A stretch of DNA of 64,000 bases from Ypsolopha sequella. Its lineage: Eukaryota > Arthropoda > Insecta > Lepidoptera > Ypsolophidae. Positions within the stretch are counted from its first letter, which is position 1. Every line of letters starts with the position of its first letter. The stretch is taken from the NCBI GenBank assembly GCA_934047225.1, contig OW203984.1:8751201-8815200 (forward strand). The letters run 5' to 3'. The notes under the pieces were generated by a model that had not been told where the DNA came from, did no database searches, and worked only from the letters and a program-made list of their open reading frames with translations. Below, in pieces: positions 9,786 to 21,690 of the stretch. Made by a program: the position numbers and the translations under genes.

Positions 9786-11520
9786 CCGCTCCGCCGTGAC
9801 GGTCATTCTACCCGTCCCAGAGCAACTTTTAGTAAAAGCCCCACGTGGAGTGTCATGACACCCATATACTTTAGTTTCTTAACTTATTGTAAGTAAATCA
9901 TTATTTATAATATTTACACATAACAATTCATATCATAATTTATGTTGTAAGATCAACAATAGTACGATTAGTATGTTATAATAATTCAACTTCCACATAA
10001 CATCCTTGTTTATAACTAACTCAAGTCAAACACATTAATGGTCGCTGAAAACTATCACAATAATATTGATTATTTTTACAAGTAATATTTAGAAATCTTA
10101 AAAACCATAAGAGCCACATAAATATGAATATTCTATCACACGAATACCGTGCACAAATGAAGGAAATATTTTGTTTATTTTTGCAATAAAAACAAAACTT
10201 CATCGGATGTGATATTTTGATTAGTTCTAAAAAAGACAAAACTAGTAAGCCCTGTCAAAATTTATTCACATTTAATTCCCAAACCAACGACGCAATGATT
10301 TATCTCAATGTGAAGAGTTATTTTGTTACACGTAATACTGAGATTATTTTAATAGTGATGAAGTTATATTTTATGGATACAAATATTCCCGGTAGTAATC
10401 ATTAATTAAATATTTTACTTCCAGTACTTGTAACCACTTGCTTTACATATTTAAGCGGTCTATAATATAAAGTGAACCTTTTGTTTGTGGTATCAAACGA
10501 CTATGCGTATTTGAAGAAAAACGTTTTTTTATGAATTATAAATAATGGCCTCACGGTTGGCCACTACTGAGCCTAAAGGAAAGCATTTACTAAGAAGAAA
10601 GACCAGACAAGAAAGTGTCTTTTTACTCTTCTTTCAAAGAATCTGGGTAATAATTATCAGAAAAAACAGACCCCAACAGGGAGTTTCACGTCTTAGCTAG
10701 AGTAGATGATAAACAATAATTTGGAATACGTTGCGTTCGAACCAAAGATGAAAAAGATATAATTATGGGACACGTTGATTATTCCGGCGGAAGAAAATGA
10801 TTGGGAATTGGATCGTCTAATTCTCATTTCTTAATTTGTGTGTATAATAATTTTACGTTAATTAATTTATATGCTCAGTAAGTATAGACGAATCCTTGCC
10901 ATTGTCGCCAATTCGTTGTAACAGTACAAAGATAAAAATGATAATTTTTTTATTATTATTAAATGTGATTTTACGTATTTTATTGTTATTTTGGTGTTTA
11001 TTTACAAAATCCACACACGCTGACTCGATGATGTCGCTAAAGCAAATCAAAGACTTGTTTCCTTCCCGGACCGAGAGAAATATTCTTTCGTAATTCGTCA
11101 ATATTAGATATGAACATTTGTGTTAATTTTAATTTCAATCTTCACAGAGTTCGTTATCCTTTAGACAAGTTTAGGTGAACAGCGTCTCCTGTTTCCAACT
11201 CAATTTTTTATCCAAAATGTTCTATAGTTTATTCTGGTTCTAAGGAAGTATTTAGTAAGCAATTTAAAACAAATTTTCAGCGTTTGCCAAGGTGAGACAT
11301 GTATGCAATATAAATTAAATGTCAAAAGTAGATATATGTATATTATTTCCTAATATTTACTAGTTTAGAAATATGCACCAGTGTTTTAAATAAAGATGAA
11401 TATTTGACAGCCACAATTATTTAGACTTTTAGGCGTAAGTTTAAGTAAGATTATAAATTATTGAATTAAAAAGTATGCTTTGAGAAATTGTGTAATGTAA
11501 TGTAAAAATATGTAATGTGT
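9786..11520. other. No gene recognised
   Basis: AT-rich, apparently low-copy DNA. Short open frames near 10021-10405 and 10862-11101 lack recognisable motifs and occur on both strands, as expected by chance. Confidence 0.5.
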
Positions 11521-11980
11521 ATTTCCCATAGCTTAATTTTTAAAAGATTATTTTAATTTATTTTTTTCAGAGATTATACGCCATTATAGGACATAGTTTT
11601 CATTATTTTGGTGTATAAATTACCCATTATATTTTTGTAATTTTTTAAAGCATTGTCCAATATGACGTCACAAGAGAATTTAAGACATTATACTGATTGT
11701 AATATGTGATTGCTTATAAAAAAAAGTGGTCTGTCTCTGTCTGTCTACTCATCTGTCATCAATTTGTCAAATCAATCGGAAGCAAATTATTATTAATTTT
11801 TCTTGATAGCAAAGGACATATTTCTAAACACCTATTTCTCAAGTGACGTCACACGAAGGCAAATGAAAGTTGCAGATTTTTCGTAAAAATATTCATCATA
11901 ATGAGGTTTTTAGGACCACAAGTTCTAAAATACGGCTTATTAAACCTAAATCTCGAAATAGTTTTTGGATTAACACACCT
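11521..11980 (+). repeat. Dispersed repeat family B, copy 2
   Basis: Second copy of the family at 6287-6712, with the same landmark order. It ends TTAACACACCTTAA and runs directly into a diverged family A copy. It holds two TGACGTCA palindromes. Confidence 0.8.
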
Positions 11981-11984
11981 TAAG

Positions 11985-12372
11985 GGGGTATACCATCAAA
12001 ATCAACACTTTTTGAAGTTATTTATCTGCTGTTCAGAAGAAGTCCCAAGTTAAATAAATTAGTATAACAATTTTGGGACCTTTTTCTAGATTTTGGACTA
12101 TCAGAAACGCGATAGGAGAAATTTGACTCGATAGAAATAATTATAGAAATAAGATCTAAATTTACACTTTTTTTGATATTCTGACAAATATTCTGACTAA
12201 ATGAATATTTATTTAGATGGGTTTTAAGAATGCCTAAATTACTGGTTATGGAAATTTTCATAGCTATTTTAGTTAATGTTGTATTAATTTAAAACCGACT
12301 TTTTGTCAATTTTTCCTGATTCCGTCCCTCTCGCACTGCGGGTCTTTCCGCCTGGAGTAACGGGGACCTTTG
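11985..12372 (+). repeat. Dispersed repeat family A, diverged copy
   Basis: Aligns by eye along its length to 21040-21441: GAAACGCGATAGGAG, TTGACTCGATAGAAATAATT, GATGGGTTTTAA, CCGTCCCTCTCGCACTG, GGAGTAACGGGGAC. Confidence 0.6.
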
Positions 12373-12467
12373 CATGGACGATTTATCACCTTAACATAAT
12401 TTAATCTAAGCGAATTGGTAAAATAGTGGCCAATTTTTGAGTGTTATCTATACACATATAATATCCA

Positions 12468-12516
12468 TTCATCAGCCTTGGTCCTCCACTGCTGCTGGAC
12501 TGAAATATAGCCTTAT
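12468..12516 (+). repeat. SINE-like repeat family C, small fragment
   Basis: Carries ATCCATTCATCAGCC and CCACTGCTGCTGGAC, matching the start of the family at 32820 (CATCAGCCTAGTTCGTCCAC, TGCTGGACATAAGCC). Confidence 0.5.
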
Positions 12517-12522
12517 ACTGGA

Positions 12523-12748
12523 TGAAGTAGCGGAAGCCGGAAACTGGCGATAGTACTCGTCCATACGAACAATTTTTACAATGGAGCCAACCCTCGAATC
12601 GCGAAAAAACAATCTGCTGTTCCATAGAAAAGTTACATAGCTACCCGAAAAAATGTATGAATCAACAGTTTTTTTTTTCAATTTCTCAATAATTTTTCAC
12701 GGAAAGTTGTTCGTATGGACGAGTACTATCGCCTGTTTTCGGCTTCAG
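12523..12748. mobile_element. MITE family E, degraded copy
   Basis: Inverted ends GCGGAAGCCGGAAACTGGCG then CGTCCATACGAACAA, and TTGTTCGTATGGACGAGTAC then GCCTGTTTTCGGCTTC. A cleaner copy lies at 26941-27155. Confidence 0.75.
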
Positions 12749-13003
12749 CATACAGATTCGTGAAATTCATGCTTTTTTAAAAGAAGATTGAAAGTATTTA
12801 GTTTATTCATAAAGTGTAATTAATAATGGTCTTGAGTCAAAAAACATACCATATTTTTTTAAATTTTACATTGACGGAACTGAATCCAATGCAAAACTGA
12901 TGTTTAACATTGTGGAGCCCCTTAAATATAACAACAGTTATGGCTTGGATTGTAAATCATTAAAAGTATAGATTCCCCACTAACTTTAAATATTTACTTA
13001 ATA

Positions 13004-13396
13004 ATAGTAGTTTATGCTACAAGGGCGCAAACGAATAAATTAAGAGGACGATTTAAAACACGAGCGTAGCGAGTGTTTTAAACGTAACCGAGTAATTTAT
13101 TGCTTTTACGCCCGTGTATCATACTACGTTTTTCAATGCATAGTGTGAGTAAATGAAAAAAAATATAATCTTGTGAACTTTAAATTATTATTGGCTCAAA
13201 AGGATTGTATCCAGAGCCGTTAAACAGTGGAAAAAAAAGTATAACATCTATGGTACACAGGAAAGGCTGCAGGTTAGCCAACCATTGCAAATAAATAAAA
13301 AAAAATAATAATAAAGCCCTAGGGCAAAATAATCGACTTTCTGTTCGGTTTTGATGCATAAAAAGTGGGCCTTTACGAGCACATGCATTGAAAAAA
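13004..13396 (+). mobile_element. Palindrome-led element F, copy 1
   Basis: First about 120 bp form an imperfect palindrome: outer arms near TAGTTTATGCTACAAGGGCG and CGCCCGTGTATCATACTACG, centre AAAACACGAGCGTAGCGAGT. It is followed by a 265-bp domain whose ends are inverted (TTTTTCAATGCAT and ATGCATTGAAAAA). Read on the minus strand, that domain contains a short stretch translating to KGPLFMHQNRTE, which weakly recalls the GPLF box of tyrosine recombinases. Other copies: 14859-15250 (inverted), 31909-32414, 38662-39054. Confidence 0.8.
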
Positions 13397-14104
13397 TATT
13401 TACTTAATAAAATATGTTTTCTTTTATAGACTTACCGATAGGATGGTACTTAGCTGAAGTTGAATAAATAAAACTTAGTTACATTTTAATTGCTTTAGAC
13501 AAACTTCGTTACAAAACAGCTATAATGTGCGAGTGCGTCAAAAAGTCATTGCACCGCATCCGAAGTTCACTGCCAAGATACAGGTTCAAACAAAAATGAC
13601 GTCATAAGTTAACAGACCAGTCGTAAGCAACCTCCCTGATTCTGTTATTCAATACTTCTCAAAGTTTTGATGACTTCTTTCGTGCATTTCGTTTACTCTT
13701 TAAAAAATTCCGATTCCATATCGAGTGGCTCATTGGATATCATCTGGTGTCAATGACAAGACGAGAAAATCGTATAATGTACGATAATCATTTATAACCT
13801 GTTTGCCTGTTTACCTCGGAATGGCTTCCGCAAGGAAATAGTTACCACAATATTATTATGTTGGTATGTTTTCGCGTTATTTTTGCATGTTTATTAAGTT
13901 CATAGAAGAGTTAGCACAATAACAACGCTTTTTATAGATGACCTATTTATTATATTGACCTAAATTGTGAAGTGAACCACAAAGTAAAATATAAAAGCAA
14001 ATTGATTATCCATTTATAATAAATAAATTTCCCCTGCCCTAAGTTTAGCATACCTACAGCTAGACTCAGGACTGAAGAGATACCCATGGTATCGATATTG
14101 GTGT
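13397..14104. other. Left half of the interior of the inverted pair; no gene
   Basis: AT-rich DNA with no recognisable coding sequence, between the left copy of element F and the hairpin at 14105. Confidence 0.5.
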
Positions 14105-14250
14105 CGATTCGGCGCAACACAACTGAACTTATTTGAAAGGACTAACATTATTTTAAGCGTTCTGTCCTTGTCTTTCGATACAGAAAGAAAAAGACAGGAC
14201 GCTTAAAATAAGGTTAGTCCTATCAAATAAAAGTCGTGTTATGCCGAATC
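14105..14250. mobile_element. Hairpin MITE, GATTCGGC termini
   Basis: Near-complete palindrome of 146 bp. Left arm GATTCGGCGCAACAC, AGGACTAAC, TTATTTTAAGCG; right arm CGCTTAAAATAAGGTTAGTC, GTGTTATGCCGAATC. No coding content. Confidence 0.75.
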
Positions 14251-14319
14251 GTACCATTTTAGTATCAGATACAAAGTATCGTTATACAGTATATCTGTCG
14301 CAGGCAAATTCAAGCCGTG

Positions 14320-14640
14320 TCAGGCTATTTTGCAATTTGACGAATCTTCGTCATATAGCAGAATTTGGCATTTTATTATTTGTCTCGGCATATAGTTATT
14401 CCTCGCTCTGCTCGTCGTCGCACCAGTGTTTTACTTTTTGGTGAAAGACTTTCGATTTCGTCTCTTTAGTCATTTTACAAATTGCCTTCGGCAAACCACA
14501 AAGCAGCGGGCGTTTTACAATTTGCCGAATGACAAATTGCAAAACAGTGAGCGTTTAGAAACTGACGACGCCTTTTGTAAACTACCGAATTTTGCAATTT
14601 GTCTGCCACATATCGATACTTACCTAAATATAATCAAGTA
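14320..14640 (+). repeat. Locally repetitive region sharing blocks with 21480-21690
   Basis: Recurrent TTTTGCAATTTG / ATTTGCCGAA motifs on both strands between 14326 and 14605. A GCTCTGCTCGTCGTCGCACC then TTTTTGGTGAAAGA block is also found at 21540-21600 and, reversed, near 43270-43340. Mosaic repeat, non-coding. Confidence 0.5.
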
Positions 14641-14648
14641 AAATAACA

Positions 14649-14700
14649 AAAAACCGGTCAAGTGCGAGTAGCCCTGAAAGTTCCGTACGGTAAATAAAAA
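14649..14700 (+). repeat. Lepidopteran GGCCAAGTGCG repeat, 5' fragment
   Basis: AAAACCGGTCAAGTGCGAGT followed by AGTTCCGTACGG matches the start of the family seen at 62702. Confidence 0.65.
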
Positions 14701-14858
14701 ATACATTATTAATTTGAGAAAAAAATACTAACTTTATCATAACGAGTGAGAGAAGTATATTTTTCCACAAAGCAATTAATGATTTTTGGATTTATCCCTT
14801 CACTTGTGTCAACACTCTTATGTGAATACATATTTCTGTGCATACCACTCTAACAGCC

Positions 14859-15250
14859 TTTTCAATGCATGTGCTCGTAAAGGCCCACTTTTTATGCATC
14901 AAAACCGAACAGAAAGTCGATTATTTTGCCCTAGGGCTTTATTACTATTTTTTTTTAATATTTTCAATGGTTGGCTAACCTGCAGCCTTTCCTGTGTACC
15001 ATAAATGTCATACTTTTTTTTCCACTGTTTAACGGCTCTGGATACAGTCCTTTTGAGCCAATTACAATTTAAAGTTCGCAAAATTATATCTGTTTTATTT
15101 CCTCACACTATGCATTGAAAAACGTAGTATGATACACGGGCGTAAGAGCAATAAATTACTCGGTTACGTTTAAAACACTCGCTACGCTCGTGTTTTAAAT
15201 CGTCCTCGTAATTTATTCCTTTGCGCCCTTGTAGCATAGACTACTATTAT
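14859..15250 (-). mobile_element. Palindrome-led element F, copy 2 (inverted)
   Basis: Reverse-orientation copy of 13004-13396, nearly full length: TTTTCAATGCATGTGCTCGT on its inner side and the GAGCG/CGCTC palindrome on the outer side. With copy 1 it bounds 13004-15250 as inverted repeats of about 390 bp. Confidence 0.8.
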
Positions 15251-16011
15251 AGGTAAGGATAGTTATATTTATTATGTTATATTGTTACATTTTTTTTCAA
15301 TGTTAAATTATAATTTTTCGTTTAAGCTATTTCTGGAAGATAAATAAATTATTTTTATATTTTATATAACTAAAATGATGAAATTTCTGATGAAAATTTA
15401 TTATTATTTTTATATTTCATTACAAGACGTAACTAAGTTTAAATATACACGATTCTCTAAAAAAAGCAGGAAATATTTTTGCAGGTGCTGACGCCATATT
15501 TTGTTTTAGAACTGCTAACGCTATATTGGAAAAAAAATAACAAAATTTAAATGATTGACGTGGTTTTGGTTTAGCCGTTTCCAAAGGGCTCGCTCATTAA
15601 ATTTGTAACTGGTTTTCGTTTCGAACTGGTTTTCTTTTTATCTTGGCGTGATAGCAGAAACTAATCATTTAAGAATATGTCATTCTGTTACCTTTAGAAT
15701 GTAAGCTTTGTTTTTTGTTAACTGTTATTTCTTTATTTTTACTTTTGATTAAGGTTATGAAGTGTTGTTTATTTAAGTAGTTAAGACGAACGGGGTGCAC
15801 GGATGAACCCCCACAGGTTTTTGTTGCACTCCTGTATTGTTTAGTATTTTTGTAATACAAATAAATAAACGTTGAGTTAGCTTATACAACCAGTAGCCTA
15901 GCCATTCAATTTGATGCCGCCATTTAATTAATGACCTAGCCGTTCAATTAGGAGGCTGGCCTGACCTTTCAGCGGCAACATAAACATACACTCATACGTA
16001 TTTTATTTTAC
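15251..16011. other. No gene recognised
   Basis: AT-rich DNA without recognisable features. Confidence 0.45.
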
Positions 16012-17634
16012 ACTAGCTTCTGCCCGCGGCTTCGCCCGCGTGTCCTCGAGAAACAATTTTTTTTTTTCAGAATCAAATATTTTAATTGCTCTCACTCCCT
16101 CTGGGAGTCAAGGTGTAGTGCTCGGCCTTAGGCCTCGCGAGCGCGTTCTCCTTCCTTACATGGTCGTTTTTCGGTCTCGTGCCAAATACCGGGACTCACC
16201 GATCAAAGTTTTTCCAAAAAATTGTCAAAATCCCTATCAGTTGTCAAAAAATGTCAAATTTGAATACGGCAGCGTTATCGGCGACTCCAAATGCCCCTTG
16301 ATACTGAGTTTCATACAAATCGGAATACTTTTTTGGACCTGTCAAAAAACTGTCAAAACCTGTCAAATTCAATTTTTTTTTTGGTCATGTCGCCCCAGTT
16401 GAACGATCACTATAGTTGAAACCCAAACTCCTTACAATTAGCCGTTCGGGAGATATGGCCGATCAAAATTTTGGCAATTTCTTTTTCGACTTTTTTTTCT
16501 CGCCGAGCCTTTTTCTTAGAGTACACATGTGTCTAGCATCAGCCGTTTGGAAGATACGGGCCTATAAAGTTTTGACACTTTCAGCAGGTAGATCTCGTCG
16601 AGACCTTTTCCTAGACACCCATCAACATGGGTCTATCTCCAGCCGTTTGGGAGATACAGGCCGTCAAAATTTAAACATTAAAAAAAAATGTTTTGACACC
16701 CTTGGGATGTACCACTTTCCGTTCCAAAGATATTTTCTGGGATGTAGATAGATATAGATAGATAGATAGACAGATAGATAGATAGATAGATAGATTGTGG
16801 ATAGATAGATAGATACCTCAAAAGGAACAAATGGAACAAATGAACCCTAAAAAGATCACTGGTGTGGCTGTCTGTCTGTCCGTCTGTTACAGCCGATTTG
16901 TTTTGGCATACATACTTTCAAGAATTTTCATGTCCACTATATTAAATTTCGAAATCGATGCCATTTTCGTAATTAACATCCCAAAACACCATAAAAACGA
17001 CACCCATATTGATATTTACACATTTCAACTCCATCGCACCCCAACAGGGGATGATGGTATTTCACGTCCACTACATTGGATTTAGAAATCGTTGTTGTTT
17101 TCGTAATCAGCGACCCGATAAACCATACAAACGATACCCATGTTGGTTTTCAGACTTTGTCACACCATTTCCCCCTTTAGGGGTTGAATTCTATAAAAAC
17201 TTTTTCACATCCAACACGTTGGATTTTAAAATCGTTGTTGTTTTCGTAATCAGCGACCCGATAAACCATACAAACGATACCAATGTTGATTTTCAGAATT
17301 TATCACCCCATTTCCCCCTTTTAGGGGTTGAATTCTGAAATAACCTGAAACACAGGTTTACTCATTTATGAATAGGAGTACCCCTGTGAAGTCTCGAATA
17401 AAATAGTCTAACTAATCTTGTTTCCCCATACAAACTTTGGACACCCGTTTCACCCTTCAGGGGGTGAATTTTGAAAAATCCTTTTTAGTGGATGCTTACA
17501 CTATTATAAGGTATCTATACGCAAAATTTCAAGTGTATAAAACCAGCTGTTTAGGCTGTGCGTTGATATATCAGTCAGTCAGTCAGTCAGTCAGTCACGA
17601 CTTTGAATTTTATATATATATACAGATTTATTAA
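16012..17634 (+). repeat. Lepidopteran CCCGCGGCTTCGCCCGCG interspersed repeat
   Basis: Starts ACTAGCTTCTGCCCGCGGCT, a motif common in lepidopteran genomes, and ends with a (CAGT)n run near 17573-17597 and a TATATATA tail. In between are recurring AGCCGTT then GGGAGATA blocks, a GATA run (16745-16815), and an approximately 143-bp internal unit repeated at about 17064 and 17207. Open frames inside reflect the repeat, not a gene. Superfamily not assigned. Confidence 0.6.
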
Positions 17635-17949
17635 AATTTATTACTCTTGCTACTGAGCAAAAACCGTATACCTGTAGCCATACTGTGTAATATACGGTAG
17701 CCATACAGTGCAATATAAATTCAAATAGTTTTAAATTCATTTCTCAATAACATTTACACACGTTCAGGATAAGTTTCGAACAAAGCAGTACGTGTTCCGT
17801 ACGTTATTTGAAAAGTTAATATTATTTTCCTATGGCTCTAATATTGATTTGTGAGAGGTTACTAGCGTAGAATGGGGCGCTCTGTGATGCCATAATCGCT
17901 GGCATAAGAAACTTTTGCCCAAAAATACTTTTGTCTGTTAGTATAAATA

Positions 17950-18414
17950 AAAACCGGCCAAGTGCGAGTCGGTCTCGCGCACGAAGGGTTCCGTACCATT
18001 ATCTATAAAAACGGCAAAAAAAAACATGTCTGTTGTATGGGAGCCCCTTAAATATTTATTTTATTCTGTTTTTTAGTATTTGTTGTTATAGCGGCAACAA
18101 AATGCATCATACTGGTGCTATCTTGGATAAGTTTGTAATTTTTATTGTTTCTTTTATTTACTATTTTAAAATTATATCTAAGTGTATATTAATGTATGAT
18201 GACATATCTAAGTGTATAGTAATGTACCAAAAGATAAATAAATTAAATGAACTGAACTGAACTGAACATATGTGAAAATTTCAAATATCTAACTATCACG
18301 GTTCATGAGATACAGCCTGGTGATAGACGGACAGACAGACGGAGAGACAGACGGACAGCGGAGCCTTAGTAATAGGGTCCCGTTGGTTACCCTTTGGGTA
18401 CGGAACCCTAAAAA
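17950..18414 (+). repeat. Lepidopteran GGCCAAGTGCG repeat with nested insertion
   Basis: Begins AAACCGGCCAAGTGCGAGTC and ends GGGTACGGAACCCTAAAAA. Compared with the 283-bp copy at 62702-62984 it carries about 160 extra bases at about 18109-18270. Confidence 0.85.
18109..18270 (+). mobile_element. Nested retrotransposon 3' tail, (TGAAC)n
   Basis: Interrupts the host repeat between GCATCAT and ATATGTGAAAATTTC; those blocks are contiguous, apart from small differences, at 62702-62984 and 20026-20317. The insert ends in four TGAAC/GAACT units, like the simple-repeat tails of some LINEs. It is too short to classify. Confidence 0.6.
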
Positions 18415-19747
18415 CCATCCATTAAAATTTCATTATAAAATAAAACTCAATTTAGATTAAACTAATTGTATCTCCTTGCGATGGATAAATCGCAAAGTGT
18501 TCTAACATATACATTTATTTCTGTCATAGACTCAATTTAGATATTGCACGGTTGCGGACATTTCATACAAACTCACGCTTGTCTTTCAAAGGGATATAAG
18601 AAAAAAACTAATGAAGGTTGTCAAGGTCGTAGAGATATGTAGATCCTACCTACAGATATTTTATGGCACGATAATATCGTTTTAGTCCCTGGTTTAAGAG
18701 GATGGCCTACCCTAGCTACTTTTTTTATTACCCGTTCAGCACAATGAGTCCAAAGAGGCGATTATATGTTGGCTCATTGCCTTCTTTTTTTTGGACGCGT
18801 AGTACTAATGATCACGCAACGAAACAACAAATTGGTGTGTTTTTAGCTAATACTGAAATATTTTGTAGGCAAAAAAATATTGGATTTAGGTAGAATCTCT
18901 TCATATATCTTTTTACCTATTTTATGAAAAAAAAAAAACAAGTTGATCTTTTAGCCGCGTTCTTGAAATGAACGTTTAAAAACCAAAAAGACAGGATGAC
19001 AAACTTTTTTTTTGACAAAAGTATAAATCTTAATACATTGTTTATAAGTGGAATCCCTAGATGAAATATCAATAAATGAAATATTTTTTTTTATACAAGG
19101 AAATTCCAAAATTCTTCAAGCGAATCCTCGAAAGTCTGGCATTGTTCATGCTCTAGGCTCATGTAAAGTCTCAAGTAATATTACGTATACAGTATTTTAA
19201 TGCAGCTTGAAAAACAAATCAAATATCTATAGGTAAAGAAAAAATTAATCATGCGCAATTAACTTCGCAATCTAATTTAAATGCAACGCGCAGGCGCAAA
19301 ATTTAAAAAATTGTTGTGCATAATATATTATTTGAGATATCTAGAAATTTTAAGTTAAACTTTGTCAGGGCCCTCATAAAATCCCGAAAATGTGGGAAAG
19401 AGTCCGAAACGGTGTCACCTTTACGTGAGTTACCGTGGAGTTGCGATCAGAATTCAATTGTGCTAAACGACGCAGGTGACAAATGGGTCCGTAGTAATAA
19501 ACCAAGTACTGTGTCTACATCCAGCTCAATTGCCACTCGCGAGTTTATAGGCTATTCAGGAAGGTTTTATAGGCTGTACTTTACCCCTTTCGTTTACGTC
19601 TTGGACTTTTGTTGATTGACTGTAAAGTCTTCCTAGAGCTTCTGATAGTGAAAGCTTTCGTAGTGTTGATTTAAGGCGTAACAACAGGCGAAAGAGCTAC
19701 ATACCAATTTAGAAAAAAAAATATTTTTTACTTGCTTGAATAATTTT
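18415..19747. other. Mostly unassigned DNA
   Basis: A short segment at 18472-18535 (CTCCTTGCGATGGATAAATC) recurs reversed at 33615-33683. An open frame at 19316-19615 (99 codons) has less biased composition than its surroundings but no recognisable motif. No gene can be supported. Confidence 0.4.
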
Positions 19748-19940
19748 TGAAAATCTGCTCAAGTAAATATCTAGAAATAGCAATGAACCACTTTTACATA
19801 GCAAAGTTTTCAGAAACAACGTCTTTTTAAAGCTAGAATTTTAACTTATGCCGAAAGGAGTCGTTTTTAGCAAAAGTTAAAATTGTCTATGAAAACTATG
19901 TTCATTGCTATTTCTAGACATTTACTTGAGCAGATTTTCA
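19748..19940. mobile_element. MITE with 41-bp inverted termini
   Basis: TGAAAATCTGCTCAAGTAAA then TCTAGAAATAGCAATGAAC on the left is inverted on the right as GTTCATTGCTATTTCTAGA then TTTACTTGAGCAGATTTTCA. Total 193 bp, non-coding. A following TAATATTCTGGCAAGAAAT also occurs at 31258. Confidence 0.85.
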
Positions 19941-20025
19941 GTAATATTCTGGCAAGAAATTTATTTTTTTCTTAAGTTGCAACATTTTCGCATGTTGTCA
20001 CGCCTTGATAAAATTTATTTATTAG

Positions 20026-20317
20026 TTTTTAGGGTTCCGTATCCAAAGGGTAATCAACGGGACCCTATTGCTAAGACTCCGCTGTCCATCAGTCCGTGTG
20101 TCATCAGGCTGTATCTCATGAACCGTGATAGTTAGACAGTTGAAATTTTCACAGATGATGTATTTCTGTTGCCGCTATAACAACAAATACTAAAAAACAG
20201 AATAAAATAAATATTTAAGGGAGCTCCCATACAACATAATTAATTTTTTTGCCGTTTTTTATAAATGGTACGGATCCCTTCGTGCGCGAGTCCGACTCGC
20301 ACTTGGGCGTTTTTTTT
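20026..20317 (-). repeat. Lepidopteran GGCCAAGTGCG repeat, full-length, reversed
   Basis: On the plus strand it starts AGGGTTCCGTATCCAAAGGG and ends GTCCGACTCGCACTTGG, the reverse complement of the family consensus at 62702-62984. Confidence 0.88.
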
Positions 20318-21039
20318 GTTGTCCTCAAGAAACCACCCGGTGCCCGTAAAAAATATGTCTTCTTCTAGGCTTCGGTCTTGAACAAATTTGTTTATGTTTC
20401 AGAGCGCTAAAGTAACAAAAAAAACAGCATTTATAAAATTTCAAGTTTATATCTAAAATATATATGTAATATTTCTTATTTGCATTTCTTGTACTGTCGT
20501 TTTGTAAACAAAAAATAAGTGAATTTTTACCTTTAATCTGCTGTCTTCGTAAAAACGTGATTTTTTTAAAAATTAGTACGTACATTATGTCCGATACTAT
20601 ATATGGTCACAAAATCTGACGTAAAAATAACCATACATGTGTAATAAAACTGAACTTTGACACGATGACGCGACGGCCCTAAACCAGGTTTATTTTCCAA
20701 CCTCGGTCTAAGTCGGGCTCCTGAATAGCGGGTAAAGAGATTAAGTGAATACAAATTTGAAGGTAGGTAACAGTAAGACTTACATTCCCGTGGGATAGCA
20801 GTTGAGTGCAACATAAAGCCACGGTTTAACTGCTAGCAGCTGTGTCCTAGTGTTACAAGCTCGCAGTTTGTCGTACAACTATTACTTCAGAGGCATTCCG
20901 ATCGATTCCCAACTTCCTAAATGGCGCATTTGTCTAGTGGGGATGTATGTTACAAACTAATTACAATGTAAATAGGAGCTTAGGTCTGTGTTCTAATGTT
21001 TTATTGTAGTATTGGTCTAGCAAAGTTCAAGCAAAGGTC
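20318..21039. other. No gene recognised
   Basis: Includes slightly GC-richer sequence near 20660-20830, but no recognisable protein, RNA or repeat boundary. Confidence 0.45.
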
Positions 21040-21441
21040 GTAAAGGCGCTACGGAAAAAAAATTGACACTTTTAGAACTTGCATATCTACTTCAGTAAAT
21101 AATGTATTGTTTTGATAAAATAGTATATTATTTTTGGAATCTTTTCCTAGGGACCTATTAAACAGAAACGCGATTGGAGCAATTTGGCTCGATACAAGTA
21201 ATTATTGAAATGAGGTCTTTTTCGACCCCAATTCTCCTGGTTTGACAATTCGGAATGACATATGGACTGCAATTATATTTTATTAGATGGATTTTAACAA
21301 TATCTAGGACCTGGTTACACGAAATTTTGAGAGCTACTTTAGTACATTTTATATTAATAAAAAAAACAACTTTTTGCTACTTTTCCTCGAATCCGTCCCT
21401 CTCGCACTGAGGGTTTTTTCGCATATGGAGTAACAGGGACG
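21040..21441 (+). repeat. Dispersed repeat family A, fullest copy
   Basis: About 400 bp: AAGGCGCTACGG, GATAAAATAGTATATTATTT, GAAACGCGATTGGAG, CATATGGACTGCAATTATAT, CCGTCCCTCTCGCACTGAGG, GGAGTAACAGGGACGCT. Partial or diverged copies: 1546-1768, 11985-12372, 52811-53070, 57107-57256. No terminal inverted repeat seen. Confidence 0.8.
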
Positions 21442-21479
21442 CTTAAACTTTTACATAAGTGGATTATTTATTGTGGATT

Positions 21480-21690
21480 GATTGTTCTGAACGACAGAAT
21501 TGTTGTATTTACATGTGCACCTAACACGCTCCTCTTCGCACCGCTTCGCTCCGCTTCGCTCCGCTCGTCGCACTTATTTTTGAATTTTGGTGAAAGGTTT
21601 TCGATTATATACTTTACGACCTGCCCACTTGCCCACGACATATTTGTCTTTGGCGTGTTTGAAAGTTACACGAAACTCACAACTGCCTCT
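21480..21690 (+). repeat. Repeat with GCTTCGCTCC motif
   Basis: Short tandem TTCGCTCCGC units at about 21545-21570 followed by GTCGCAC and TTTTGGTGAAAG. The same order occurs at 14395-14465 and reversed at 43230-43370. Confidence 0.5.

Noticed and set aside
16040..17338. Open frames of 84-120 codons on the plus strand
   Set aside because: All fall inside the CCCGCGG interspersed repeat and show no domain; the last two differ mainly by the internal 143-bp duplication.
19316..19615. 99-codon plus-strand frame as a gene
   Set aside because: Composition is a little better than the surroundings but there is no motif, splice context or repeat of the peptide; left as unassigned.
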